A stretch of DNA of 64,000 nucleotides, from contig OZ245730.1 in NCBI GenBank assembly GCA_965227145.1, positions 2,046,001-2,110,000 on the forward strand, read 5' to 3'. This DNA is from JACKAQ01 sp965227145 (GTDB lineage: Bacteria; Calditrichota; Calditrichia; RBG-13-44-9; J075). The notes under the pieces were generated by a model, which saw nothing but the letters and a program-made list of their open reading frames with translations, did not search any database and was not told the origin of the DNA. Numbering within the stretch: the first letter of the stretch is position 1; the number at the start of each line of letters is the position of its first letter. The position numbers and the translations under genes are program-made. Positions 17,129-25,601 of this stretch are shown one piece after another.

Positions 17129-18250
17129 ATGAAAACCAACCTCATTTTCTACGCTGCTGTCGCTGTTTTGCTCATTTTATTTCTGATAGCTTTTATTCGA
17201 TTGCGTAAAAAAATTGCCGGAGACGTTCGAAAAGGCATCCGGATTGCGATTGAAAAAGGCACCGTAAAACTGATCGTTCCTAAAATGAAATCCACATACA
17301 AATTGCTGATGGGACCGCAGGAATACGAACGCCAGCGCCGCAAACTGGAGGGCAAATTGCTCGTTTTGGAACCGTTGGTGGATGAGGTGAAAACGGTCAT
17401 CCGCAAACAAAAAGAAGTTCAATCGGTAGAGGAAGCGGTGTATTTTACCGGATATCATCCCAAAATGGTACCGGTCGGCAAATGGCAGTTGTTTGTGTGT
17501 TACATGCATGTCAAATCCGCAGTTTCGGCGATGCGGAAGGATGTGATTTCATTTATCGACGATGTTGATCATCAAATTCCGCCGGTGGTCAGCCATAAAG
17601 AAGCCTGGCTGAAATTCGGCACCAAAATAACCCTCATTCCCAAAGCGCCGGGATTGGTTTTCAACCCGCCGATTGTCACCTGCTGGTGGTCGGATGATTT
17701 GAACCGGACACATTTTTACGTTCGCGGCAAACGCGAAAGTGTTAACCGGGAAGTGAAGGGCGAATTGAGTGCGTTTGTGGGATTGGTTCAGGTGGCTTCA
17801 TTGCCGTTCACCATCAAATTTTATGAGAGTAAAAATCATCCGCAATTGTCATTTCGCGATTACGATATGAGCCACGCAAAAATGTATCGCAACATTATTG
17901 CATCGTTTGCGCTGGAAGATAGCGAAGCACTGCACCATTTGCTGAATGCGTTGGTCGCAACCGGCGACGATGGATTGATCAACAGCATTCTCCAACGGGA
18001 TCAGGCCGATTGGCTCAAAAAAAGCAAACGGCTGATGCTGTCAGCCGAATCGTTTCAACTGTTTTGGTCGCAATATTCGGCAGTTTGTCCGGTCGTGCGG
18101 CAGGAATGGGAATTTGCAAAACAGATCGAAACGCAGCGTGACGGCCGGTTTGTTCGCCCGATTTATTGGGAAACCCCGTTTCCGGTTCCGCCGCCGGAAT
18201 TGTCCTCAGCAGATTTTGCATTTGCTCCGGTTCGCGAAATGCGGGATTAA
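17129..18250 (+). CDS. Single-pass membrane protein of unknown function
   Basis: The 373-residue product has one N-terminal membrane helix (LIFYAAVAVLLILFLIAFI) followed by a basic patch and a large, presumably cytoplasmic, domain. Notable blocks are YFTGYHPKMVPVGKWQLFVCYMH around residue 115 and FNPPIVTCWWSDDLNRTHFYV around 190, which read as beta-sandwich-like strands. I do not recognise a family. The stop overlaps the convergent MATE gene stop by 4 bases. The upstream gap 16952-17128 shows no other gene. Confidence 0.65.
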   Translation: MKTNLIFYAAVAVLLILFLIAFIRLRKKIAGDVRKGIRIAIEKGTVKLIVPKMKSTYKLLMGPQEYERQRRKLEGKLLVLEPLVDEVKTVIRKQKEVQSVEEAVYFTGYHPKMVPVGKWQLFVCYMHVKSAVSAMRKDVISFIDDVDHQIPPVVSHKEAWLKFGTKITLIPKAPGLVFNPPIVTCWWSDDLNRTHFYVRGKRESVNREVKGELSAFVGLVQVASLPFTIKFYESKNHPQLSFRDYDMSHAKMYRNIIASFALEDSEALHHLLNALVATGDDGLINSILQRDQADWLKKSKRLMLSAESFQLFWSQYSAVCPVVRQEWEFAKQIETQRDGRFVRPIYWETPFPVPPPELSSADFAFAPVREMRD

Positions 18251-19563
18251 TGTTCGCCCGCGGCAGACAGCCAGATGCGCATCCGAAATTTCGCGTAAAT
18301 CCACAGCGAAACACCTCTGGCAAGCATAAAAATGGTCATCGCCAGCCACAGCGCGTGATTCCCGAAAACATCCCGAAACAGCCAATACACCGGCAAATAA
18401 AATACAAATGTGCAAATCAGCATCGCGTTGCGCAATGCCTTTCCATCGGTCGCGCCGATAAAAATGCCATCCCAAATATAGCTGAATCCGTTGATGAGCG
18501 GCGCGATCGCAACCCAACCGATGAACGGCATCGCCAAATCCGCGAGGTGTGTTTTGTCGGTGAAAATGAAAATCAGATCGCGATAAAAAATGTAATAAAA
18601 ACAGGATGTTATGGCACCCAATCCCATCGACCAGAAAAAGCTGAGCCGAATCACTTCGCGCAGCGATTTCCGGTTTCGCGCGCCAATAAATTTGCCGATC
18701 AAACTTTCTGCGGCGAAAGCAAATCCATCGGTGCCGTATGCGAGAATGAGCAATAGCTGCATCAAAATGGTGTTCACCGCCAGCAGGTCGTCGCCGAATT
18801 CCGCGGATTGCGCGGTAAAATACGCCAACGCAAAAACCAGGCAAACCGTGCGGATAAAAATATCGCGATTGATTTGCAAATATCGCCGGAATGTTTCCGA
18901 TTTAAAAATGACGCTGCGCGAAACCGATCGCCAGTCCGGTTGATAGCCGCGAAACAATAAATACAATCCGGCAATCAGCGACAAATATTGTGCGCAAACG
19001 GTGCCAAGCGCCACACCATCAGAATTCATTGCGAAAACCCGCACAAAAATTACGCTGAAAACAATATTTGTAAGATTCACAAAAACAGAGAGATAGAGCG
19101 GGAATTTTGCATTTTGCATTCCTAAAAACCAACCGTTGAGCACAAACAGCGCCAGCGTTGCCGGTGCGGCAGTCATGCGAATGTAAAAATAGCGGCTGGC
19201 AAAATATTCGACATCTGCCGATGCGTCGATCAAATAAAAACTGAGCCTGGCGGCAGGCACCTGAATTGCCATCAACAGCAGCGCTGAAATCCCGGCAACT
19301 GTCAGCGCACGTGCCAAAATCAGCGACATTTCCGGCTGATTTTTTTCGCCGAAAGCTTGCGCTGTCAATCCGGTTGTGCCCATCCGCAAAAACCCGAAGC
19401 CCCAATAAATGAAGCTGAACATGGCGCTGCCAACGGCCACCGCACCGAGAAAATGGGTGTCGTCCAATCGCCCTACGAGCGCCGTATCAACCGAGCTGAG
19501 CAGCGGCACGGTGAGGTTGCTGAGAATGTTGGGAATAGCCAGACGGAGAATTTGCCGGTTCAT
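18247..19563 (-). CDS. MATE family efflux transporter
   Basis: This 438-residue protein has about twelve hydrophobic segments in two related halves. It has MATE hallmarks: an N-terminal LRLAIPNILSNLTVPLLSSVDTALVGRL region and the repeat-half GTDGFAFAAESLIGKFIGARN. The family exports cationic drugs, toxins or metabolites using sodium or proton gradients. The DinF-like subfamily often has this opening. It lies 10 bases after the glycosyltransferase gene in the same direction, so it may end a three-gene operon with the gamma-glutamylcyclotransferase. Substrate is unknown. Confidence 0.9.
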   Translation of the reverse strand: MNRQILRLAIPNILSNLTVPLLSSVDTALVGRLDDTHFLGAVAVGSAMFSFIYWGFGFLRMGTTGLTAQAFGEKNQPEMSLILARALTVAGISALLLMAIQVPAARLSFYLIDASADVEYFASRYFYIRMTAAPATLALFVLNGWFLGMQNAKFPLYLSVFVNLTNIVFSVIFVRVFAMNSDGVALGTVCAQYLSLIAGLYLLFRGYQPDWRSVSRSVIFKSETFRRYLQINRDIFIRTVCLVFALAYFTAQSAEFGDDLLAVNTILMQLLLILAYGTDGFAFAAESLIGKFIGARNRKSLREVIRLSFFWSMGLGAITSCFYYIFYRDLIFIFTDKTHLADLAMPFIGWVAIAPLINGFSYIWDGIFIGATDGKALRNAMLICTFVFYLPVYWLFRDVFGNHALWLAMTIFMLARGVSLWIYAKFRMRIWLSAAGEH

Positions 19564-19573
19564 TCAGTCGTAT

Positions 19574-20569
19574 TTAAAGTGCTGTAATTACTTGATTTAG
19601 TTGATCGATATTTTCGAAATGATGCACGTTGTTCCCGGTCAATTCCTGCAAACAGCCGATGTTGGGAACGATCACCATTTTATTGTAACTTCGCGCCAAA
19701 ACCACGCCGCCGGATTGTAAAATATCGCGATAATTGAAGATGACCGCATCAACTGCGTTGAAAAATAGCGGCACTTCGGATTCGGGAATATGCGCTGTAA
19801 TCAAGTGGATATTTGCTGCGCGATCGGCGATAGTTTTCAGCGCGAGGGCATATTTCTGCCCGTCGCGTTTGACGCTCCCGGCGATGACCAGTACTTTATC
19901 TGCATCTATTTTTTCGAAAATTTCTACAACTTCGAGAATACCTTTATATGGGGCGATGTATCCGAACATCAAAAAAATGCGCTGGTTTGTGTAAAAACGC
20001 AGATTGGGATATTGTTCAGCAAGCTGCGTTTTTGCGCGATCAGCAGGCAAAAGCCGGGCAGGGTAGGGCGGATGTTCAACCACAAAAAAACGGTGCGCCG
20101 GGATGCCCAATTCTTTCGATACGGGCTGGATTGCAGATTGGCAGTGAACATGTATTTTCTGTGGAAATTTGCTCCAGATTTTTCTCAGAAATCGATTGGT
20201 GCGCTGCCATTTTCCGCTGTGTGGCGAACGATTGTGCACAGTCCAGATGATTTTTCCGCCCAAAAAGCGGTAAATCCCCAAAACCGTAAACTTCCAAAAA
20301 ACATTGAGTAAGCCCGGAAAATCACGACATTCGAACCAGTGGTGATGAACCACGGATTGCTCGCCGGACAGTCTCCGCAGGATAATTGCCAATGGCACAA
20401 TCGAGAAGCTCTGCACGGCTATCGGCGAATGTTTGTCGAGCAAATTTCCATAAAGCAATTGCAAATAGGTGTTGTGTCGGGAAAATTTTTCGATATCGGG
20501 AATGACATAAATTTTCCCGACAGACGGAGAAATAGCCCGATATACATTGAGCAACGCATTTTCGCTCAT
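19574..20569 (-). CDS. GT-B fold glycosyltransferase
   Basis: The 331-residue protein has two Rossmann-like halves. The N-terminal half includes VVHHHWFECRDFPG and IIWTVHNRSPHSG. The C-terminal half holds LMFGYIAPYKGILEVVEIFE, a typical GT4-like nucleotide-sugar-binding segment, and VDAVIFNYRDILQSGGVVLA, where the acidic and Gly-rich motif normally contacts the donor. No membrane helix or signal is seen, so it is likely cytosolic or peripheral. It overlaps the upstream cyclotransferase by one base (TGATG), indicating coupled translation. Donor and acceptor are not predictable. Confidence 0.8.
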   Translation of the reverse strand: MSENALLNVYRAISPSVGKIYVIPDIEKFSRHNTYLQLLYGNLLDKHSPIAVQSFSIVPLAIILRRLSGEQSVVHHHWFECRDFPGLLNVFWKFTVLGIYRFLGGKIIWTVHNRSPHSGKWQRTNRFLRKIWSKFPQKIHVHCQSAIQPVSKELGIPAHRFFVVEHPPYPARLLPADRAKTQLAEQYPNLRFYTNQRIFLMFGYIAPYKGILEVVEIFEKIDADKVLVIAGSVKRDGQKYALALKTIADRAANIHLITAHIPESEVPLFFNAVDAVIFNYRDILQSGGVVLARSYNKMVIVPNIGCLQELTGNNVHHFENIDQLNQVITAL

Positions 20570-21000
20570 CAGCGCGCCTTCCGCATGCAGTGATTCACAT
20601 AATCGCCATCAGGAATCGGGATCATATTTTCAATTTCTCGATGATACAGATAAACCCACGCGCGAACAATGTGATTCCCCAACTTCACGGTGCATTGCCT
20701 GCGTATATATTCCGGTGCAGGTCCGTTGCATGATTCGTATTCATCTAAAATGCGCAATAATTCGAGATAAGTCGCGGAGTTCAATGCGTAGATTTCGCCA
20801 ACAACCCGGTCTCCGGACTCGGTTGTGGCAATGGCGGCGGGATAATTCCCCAGATCAAACAATTTTCCGCACAAAAATCCCCGTCCCAAAATCTGGGCAT
20901 GCATGTTCAAAAATTGCTGATATGAATTTTCCGAAAATTCGCTGCGCAATGTGCCGTAAACAAATAAAAGCGTATCTTCCGGGAACGGGAATTTTTGCAT
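20569..21000 (-). CDS. Gamma-glutamylcyclotransferase-like (GGCT/AIG2) protein
   Basis: This 143-residue protein has the family start LLFVYGTLRSEFSEN, whose YGTLR glycine loop binds the gamma-glutamyl group. It also has the GKLFDLGNYPAAI and VVGEIYALN blocks near the catalytic glutamate, and ends LRILDEYESCNG. Members convert gamma-glutamyl peptides or amines to 5-oxoproline, or hydrolyse related amide bonds. The stop shares its A with the glycosyltransferase start. The true substrate is uncertain, since AIG2-type members vary. Confidence 0.82.
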   Translation of the reverse strand: MQKFPFPEDTLLFVYGTLRSEFSENSYQQFLNMHAQILGRGFLCGKLFDLGNYPAAIATTESGDRVVGEIYALNSATYLELLRILDEYESCNGPAPEYIRRQCTVKLGNHIVRAWVYLYHREIENMIPIPDGDYVNHCMRKAR

Positions 21001-21270
21001 TTTTAAATCAATTATGTTGAAATTAGCATTTAAAATTAAAGTGATAAAAATAACGTGATATCATTTGTTGAGCAAGTGAATAACCGGTCATTTTGTAATT
21101 TAGGACACCGTATTTATTGAAAAAAACATTTGGAAAAAAAGTCCTGAAACAATATTATTAAAAGTTTTGCGACAGAATTTAATTTTTGTAATTAATGGAT
21201 TTTCAAAAATCAGTTTTTCACCAAAATTGGCGATAAATGGAATTAGAACTTGAAAACAGGATGTTTTAAA

Positions 21271-22044
21271 GTGACTAAAAGATGGCGGTATAAATTCTTG
21301 TTATTGTTGAGGTTGGCAGCAATTGTATCTATTGTCGGTTTGTTGGCCTGTGCCGGCAATTCGCCGAACACGGTGCTTTCTCAGCCCAAAATAGATAAAG
21401 CTAAAGCTGTTGGCAACGCTGCAAAAAATGCAGATTACGATATTTTACAGTATGATGATTTGGATTATTTCTCAGAAATCGCATTTGGCTCGGAGTTTGG
21501 TTTTAGCAATTATGAAATCAAAAAATGGGTGAATGATGTTGAGTTGCAGGTGGTGGGTCAGCCGACGCAGCAGGATGTTGCTGCGCTTGCTGCGGTAATC
21601 GCCGATCTGAACCAGTTGATAAGCCCCAACTTGCACATCACTTTGGTGGAAAATGGCGGAAACGCGGAAATTCATTTTATTCCGCATTCGGAATTTTATC
21701 AATTTGAGCTTCCCGGATTGTTGTTTTACGGCGGTTTTTTTCGGAATTGGTGGCAGGCAAACGGGGAAATTTATCGCGGGTTGGTCGTTATCGGATCGGA
21801 TAAAACGGATCAAGGGTTGAGAACACATTTGATTCGAGAAGAATTGACCCAAATGTTGGGATTAATGAATGATTCGGTAAAATTTCCGGACAGCATTTTT
21901 TTTCAGGGAAACAGTTCAACGCATAAATTTTCAGCGCTGGACAAGCGGTTGATTCGCTATTTATATAGTAACGCGGTTCAGCCGGGAATGAACATGAACG
22001 AAGTCAGCAAACACCTAAAAAATGCCCTGGCAAAAACCAACTGA
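21271..22044 (+). CDS. DUF2927 family lipoprotein
   Basis: The product carries a basic N-terminus and a lipobox (VGLLAC), followed by a Ser/Lys-rich linker. The conserved DUF2927 core includes HLIREELTQMLGLMNDS and the C-terminal ALDKRLIRYLYSNAVQPGM. The HxxREExxQ pattern resembles a zincin-like helix, although the full HExxH motif is absent. GTG 21271 is chosen because AGGA lies 9 bases upstream; an in-frame TTG at 21250 is the alternative. It is divergent from the cyclotransferase operon. The 270-base gap between them shows no gene. Confidence 0.7.
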   Translation: MTKRWRYKFLLLLRLAAIVSIVGLLACAGNSPNTVLSQPKIDKAKAVGNAAKNADYDILQYDDLDYFSEIAFGSEFGFSNYEIKKWVNDVELQVVGQPTQQDVAALAAVIADLNQLISPNLHITLVENGGNAEIHFIPHSEFYQFELPGLLFYGGFFRNWWQANGEIYRGLVVIGSDKTDQGLRTHLIREELTQMLGLMNDSVKFPDSIFFQGNSSTHKFSALDKRLIRYLYSNAVQPGMNMNEVSKHLKNALAKTN

Positions 22045-22082
22045 AACCTTTTGAAAACAACAGCTTCATTTTTAATTTACAC

Positions 22083-22111
22083 TTGCATTTACAGGCCTTG
22101 TCTTGTATATT
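22083..22111 (+). promoter_or_regulatory. Candidate sigma-70-type promoter for tRNA-Val
   Basis: A weak -35 (TTGCAT) and a good -10 (TATATT) are separated by 17 bases, ending 27 bases before the tRNA. A short palindrome (CCACTTAAAGTGG, 22117-22129) lies between the promoter and the tRNA. The -35 matches only half of the consensus. Confidence 0.4.
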
Positions 22112-22138
22112 CCTCGCCACTTAAAGTGGTATAAAAAA

Positions 22139-22212
22139 GGGGCTGTAGCTCAGCTGGTTAGAGCGCCACGTTGACATCGTGGAGGTCATCAGTTCGACTC
22201 TGGTCAGCCCCA
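22139..22212 (+). tRNA. tRNA-Val (anticodon GAC)
   Basis: The sequence folds into a full cloverleaf: acceptor GGGGCTG with CAGCCCC, D stem GCTC/GAGC, and anticodon stem CCACG/CGTGG around loop TTGACAT (anticodon GAC at 22173-22175). The T arm is ATCAG/CTGGT with loop TTCGACT. The discriminator is A and the CCA end is not encoded. It decodes GUC and GUU. A hairpin follows directly, so it is a single-gene transcript upstream of thrS. Confidence 0.96.
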
Positions 22213-22220
22213 CTCATGCA

Positions 22221-22248
22221 AGCCACGAATCTGCTGTTCGTGGCTTTG
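22221..22248 (+). terminator. Hairpin following tRNA-Val, probable terminator
   Basis: A perfect 9-base stem, AGCCACGAA with TTCGTGGCT, closes a 7-base loop just after the tRNA. The T run is poor (TTGCTC), so it could also be a processing or mRNA leader element for thrS. Confidence 0.5.
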
Positions 22249-22296
22249 CTCAATTGAGCCTTTACTTTTATTTTAAATGAGTTTACGTAGTTACAA

Positions 22297-24249
22297 ATGA
22301 TGAATCAGCAAATTAAAATCAGCTTTCCGGACGGCAATCAACGCGAATTTGATTCGGGAATTACCGGTGGCGAAATCGCCAAATCAATCAGCGGCAAACT
22401 AGCCAAAGTTGCGCTTGCTGTCAAGTTCAACGGAAAAGTTTTGGAGCTTTGGCGTCCGTTACAACAAGATGGCGTGATGCAGATCCTGACTTTTGACGAT
22501 CCGGAAGGAAAAGAAGTTTTTTGGCACAGTACCGCGCATTTGATGGCTCAAGCTATCAAACGGAAATATCCGAAAGCGCAATTGGGCATTGGTCCACCAA
22601 TTGACGGTGGATTTTATTACGATATCGAACTCGACCAGGCAATTACCCCGGAAGATTTTGATGCACTCGAATCCGAAATGGCAACTATCGTCGATAAAGA
22701 TTTCCCAATTAACCGGGATGTGTTGAGCCGGAATGACGCGCTTGAATTCTTCAAAAAACATAACGAAGATCTCAAGCTCGAGTTGATAAACGATTTGCCG
22801 GAAGATTCAACTATTACAGCGTATTCGCAGGGTGAGTTTACAGATCTTTGCCGTGGACCGCACGTGCCTTCAACCGGAAAACTGGGAAAACATTTCAAGC
22901 TTCTCAGCGTTGCCGGCGCATATTGGCGCGGCGATGAAAAACGGCAGCAATTGCAGCGTATTTACGCCACAAATTATCCCAAACGGCAGATGCTGGACGA
23001 GCATCTCCGGCGAATTGAAGAGGCAAAAAAACGCGACCACAGAAAGCTCGGTAAGGAGTTGGATTTATTCAGTTTCCATTCCGAAACTGCGGGCGCCGGA
23101 TTTGCCTATTGGCACCCGAAAGGTGCATTAGTTCGCACAATTATCGAAAATTTTCTACGCGATGAACAGGAAAAGCGCGGTTATGAATTTGTGGTCAGCC
23201 CTCATGTTGTTTCCGCCGAATTGTATAAAACCAGCGGTCATTACGACTGGTTTTTGGAAAACATGTATCCGGTTACCATCGAGGGCGAGGAATATTTCAT
23301 CAAACCGATGAATTGTCCCTGCCACATTAAAATATTTGAAACCAAACTGCACAGCTACCGGGATTTACCGGTTCGGCTGGCGGAATTCGGCACCGTTTAT
23401 CGGTACGAAAAAAGTGGCGTGTTGCACGGTTTGTTGCGTGTTCGCGGATTTACCCAGGACGATGCGCACATCTTTTGTACCGAAGAACAATTAAATGATG
23501 AGATTGTCGGTGTGCTCGATTTGCTCGAATTCGTGATGCAGAAATTTGGATTCAACGAGTATAAAATTGAGCTTAGCGTTTGGGATCCAGAAAATACTGC
23601 AAAATACGCCGGTGAAGCCAGCGAATGGGATCGCGCCGAGCAGGCGTTGGTAGAGGCATTGAGTGGAAAAGGGTGGGATTACACCCGTCACGAAGGCGAA
23701 GCTGCTTTTTACGGACCCAAAATCGATGTAAAAGTTGTTGATGCACTCGGACGTTTATGGCAATGCGGCACGGTTCAGTTTGATTTTAACCTGCCCCGCC
23801 GTTTTAAATTGAAATATATTGGAACAGATGGCAATTCACACATGCCGTACATGGTTCACCGGGCTTTAGTTGGATCGATCGAGCGATTTGTAGGTGTATT
23901 GGTCGAAAACTATGGCGGTCAATTTCCGCTGTGGCTGGCGCCGGTACAGGCCGTTTTGATGCCGATTACGGATCGACATTTGCCATATGCCCGCCAACTG
24001 GCTGAGGCGTTGCATCAAAAAGGTCTTCGCGTGGAAGTTGACGATCGTAATGAGAAAGTCGGTTTCAAAATTCGCGAAGCTGAAGTAATGAAAATTCCGT
24101 ATATGTTGGTTGTGGGCGATAAAGAAGTTGAAGATCAGCAGGTATCGGTTCGTCACAAAGGCGAAGGTAACCTTGGTTCCATGCCGGTTGCAGCATTAGC
24201 AGATCGGTTGGTTCATGAGATCGAGAATAAAGTTATATATTCATCATAA
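22297..24249 (+). CDS. thrS: Threonyl-tRNA synthetase
   Basis: This 650-residue class II enzyme charges tRNA-Thr. The domain order is complete: TGS (about residues 1-65), the editing domain with HSTAHLMAQAIKRKYP near 71-86, and a linker. The catalytic core has the zinc-ligand region MNCPCHIKIF, the motif 2 loop YRYEKSGVLHGLLRVRGFTQDDAHIF, and motif 3 near MPYMVHRALVGSIERFVGVL. A C-terminal anticodon-binding domain follows. Two adjacent ATGs begin the gene. I looked for a T-box leader upstream and found none. It starts the thrS-infC-rpmI-rplT-pheS-pheT run; infC follows 16 bases after the stop. Confidence 0.97.
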   Translation: MMNQQIKISFPDGNQREFDSGITGGEIAKSISGKLAKVALAVKFNGKVLELWRPLQQDGVMQILTFDDPEGKEVFWHSTAHLMAQAIKRKYPKAQLGIGPPIDGGFYYDIELDQAITPEDFDALESEMATIVDKDFPINRDVLSRNDALEFFKKHNEDLKLELINDLPEDSTITAYSQGEFTDLCRGPHVPSTGKLGKHFKLLSVAGAYWRGDEKRQQLQRIYATNYPKRQMLDEHLRRIEEAKKRDHRKLGKELDLFSFHSETAGAGFAYWHPKGALVRTIIENFLRDEQEKRGYEFVVSPHVVSAELYKTSGHYDWFLENMYPVTIEGEEYFIKPMNCPCHIKIFETKLHSYRDLPVRLAEFGTVYRYEKSGVLHGLLRVRGFTQDDAHIFCTEEQLNDEIVGVLDLLEFVMQKFGFNEYKIELSVWDPENTAKYAGEASEWDRAEQALVEALSGKGWDYTRHEGEAAFYGPKIDVKVVDALGRLWQCGTVQFDFNLPRRFKLKYIGTDGNSHMPYMVHRALVGSIERFVGVLVENYGGQFPLWLAPVQAVLMPITDRHLPYARQLAEALHQKGLRVEVDDRNEKVGFKIREAEVMKIPYMLVVGDKEVEDQQVSVRHKGEGNLGSMPVAALADRLVHEIENKVIYSS

Positions 24250-24254
24250 CACAC

Positions 24255-24268
24255 AGGAGTAAAGTATT
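24255..24268 (+). promoter_or_regulatory. Ribosome-binding site plus AUU initiation codon of infC
   Basis: AGGAG (24255-24259) lies 6 bases before ATT (24266-24268), and no ATG, GTG or TTG occupies the proper position. The rare codon is the known basis of IF3 autoregulation in other bacteria, because IF3 discriminates against non-canonical starts. Confidence 0.85.
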
Positions 24269-24784
24269 AACAAAAAGAACGATACGACCCGGATTAACAA
24301 CCAGATTCGCGTACCACAGGTAAGGGTCATTGGTCATGACGGGGAGCAGTTAGGAATTATGAACACCCGCGACGCAATGAAAGCTGCATTGGATGTGCGC
24401 CTCGATCTGGTTGAAGTTGCGCCAAATGCCTCGCCACCTGTTTGCAGGATCATGGACTTCGGCAAATATCAGTACGAAAAAAACAAAAAAGAGAAAGAAG
24501 GACGGAAGAAAACCCATACCGTTACGGTAAAGGAAATTCGCCTGCGTCCCAAGACCGATACCCATGATATGGAAACAAAGATGAAACAGGCAAAAAAGTT
24601 TCTGGAACAGAAAAATAAAGTCAAATTTTCTGTGATTTTTAAAGGCCGGGAACTGGCGTATAAAGACATGGGTAGAGTACTCCTTGAAGAAGTATTAAAA
24701 GAACTTGAAGAAGATGGTGTCATCGAACAGCCGATTAAGCTGGAAGGGCGACGGATGACCTTATTATTGAACAGTAAACATTAA
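24266..24784 (+). CDS. infC: Translation initiation factor IF-3, AUU start
   Basis: IF-3 binds the 30S subunit, prevents premature subunit joining and proofreads the start codon. The first ATG in frame (24359) would remove the conserved N-terminus (INNQIRVPQVRVIGHDGEQLG). Extending to ATT 24266 gives a full-length 172-residue protein with an ideal AGGAG. The N-domain ends near LVEVAPNASPPVCRIMDFGKYQY, a Lys-rich linker helix follows, and the C-domain contains KEIRLRPKTDTHDMETK and GVIEQPIKLEGRRM. IF-3 would repress its own translation through the AUU codon. It is placed between thrS and rpmI as in many genomes. Confidence 0.95.
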   Translation: MNKKNDTTRINNQIRVPQVRVIGHDGEQLGIMNTRDAMKAALDVRLDLVEVAPNASPPVCRIMDFGKYQYEKNKKEKEGRKKTHTVTVKEIRLRPKTDTHDMETKMKQAKKFLEQKNKVKFSVIFKGRELAYKDMGRVLLEEVLKELEEDGVIEQPIKLEGRRMTLLLNSKH

Positions 24785-24865
24785 AATACACATTTAAACC
24801 CTGTTCGCGAAAGATTCACCCCCGACCAGAATCCGGAACGAACGTTAATTGGAAAGGATTACACG

Positions 24866-25063
24866 ATGCCTAAAATGAAATCCAACCGCGGCGCGAAAAA
24901 GCGTTTTAAATTGACCGCCAGCGGGAAAGTTAAGCATCGCCGAAATTACAAAAGCCATATTCTGACCAAAAAAAGCACGAAGCGTAAGCGCGATCTTCGC
25001 AAATACAAATACGTCCACGATTCGGATGTGCCGCGTGTAAAGGAAATGTTGCTGGCTAGCTAA
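24866..25063 (+). CDS. rpmI: 50S ribosomal protein L35
   Basis: This 65-residue basic protein starts MPKMKSNRGAKKRFKLTASG and continues with the KHRRNYKSHILTKKSTKRKR block, both diagnostic for L35. GGAAAGGA stands before the ATG. It lies 81 bases after infC and 63 before rplT. In other bacteria the L20 product controls this operon through an mRNA structure before rpmI. The infC-rpmI gap is short, and I could not assign such a structure. Confidence 0.97.
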   Translation: MPKMKSNRGAKKRFKLTASGKVKHRRNYKSHILTKKSTKRKRDLRKYKYVHDSDVPRVKEMLLAS

Positions 25064-25126
25064 TCTGGCTTCGGCGGTTTTTTATGAATTCAAGATGTAA
25101 CGATTATTGTAACGGAGAAATTAATC

Positions 25127-25474
25127 ATGCCAAGAGCAAAAAATAATGTCGCAGCACGTAAGCGACACAAAAAATTACTGAAAATGGCTAAAGGCTATCG
25201 CCTGAGCAAAAGCAATCTGTATCGTACCGCAAAAGATACGGTCGAAAAAGGATTGCAATACGCCTATCGCGATCGTCGCCAGAAAAAACGGAGTTTCCGC
25301 AGTTTGTGGATTGCCCGTATCAACGCCGCATGCCGCTTGAATGGCACAACTTATTCGCAATTTATGCACGGTTTGAGCGCGATTAATGTTGAACTGGACC
25401 GTAAAGCATTGGCACAAATGGCCATGCACGATCCGGAAGGTTTTAAAGCACTGGTAGATCAGACAGCTGCCTGA
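25127..25474 (+). CDS. rplT: 50S ribosomal protein L20
   Basis: This 115-residue protein has the family start MPRAKNNVAARKRHKKLLKMAKGYR, the long helix RTAKDTVEKGLQYAYRDRRQKKR and the globular end RINAACRLNGTTYSQFMHGL. L20 is an early 23S rRNA assembly protein. A strong terminator follows at 25498, so transcription of pheS probably depends on readthrough or its own promoter. Confidence 0.97.
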   Translation: MPRAKNNVAARKRHKKLLKMAKGYRLSKSNLYRTAKDTVEKGLQYAYRDRRQKKRSFRSLWIARINAACRLNGTTYSQFMHGLSAINVELDRKALAQMAMHDPEGFKALVDQTAA

Positions 25475-25497
25475 GCCATTTGCTGATTTTGAAAAAC

Positions 25498-25540
25498 AAA
25501 ATAGGAATCGAGCTGTTCAGGTTTGATTCCTATTTTTTTT
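25498..25540 (+). terminator. Strong intrinsic terminator after rplT
   Basis: AAATAGGAATC pairs with GATTCCTATTT around a 15-base loop and runs into eight T residues. It separates the ribosomal-protein part of the cluster from pheS-pheT. Confidence 0.8.
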
Positions 25541-25601
25541 ACACCGGGAAATGCCAATCTGACGGCATTTATTTTTGCACCAAATTCTTGAAAATAACAC
25601 C

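Noticed and set aside
22213..22296. T-box or other tRNA-sensing leader before thrS
   Set aside because: The gap is too short and has only a tRNA-proximal hairpin; no T-box sequence is seen there or before ileS and pheS.
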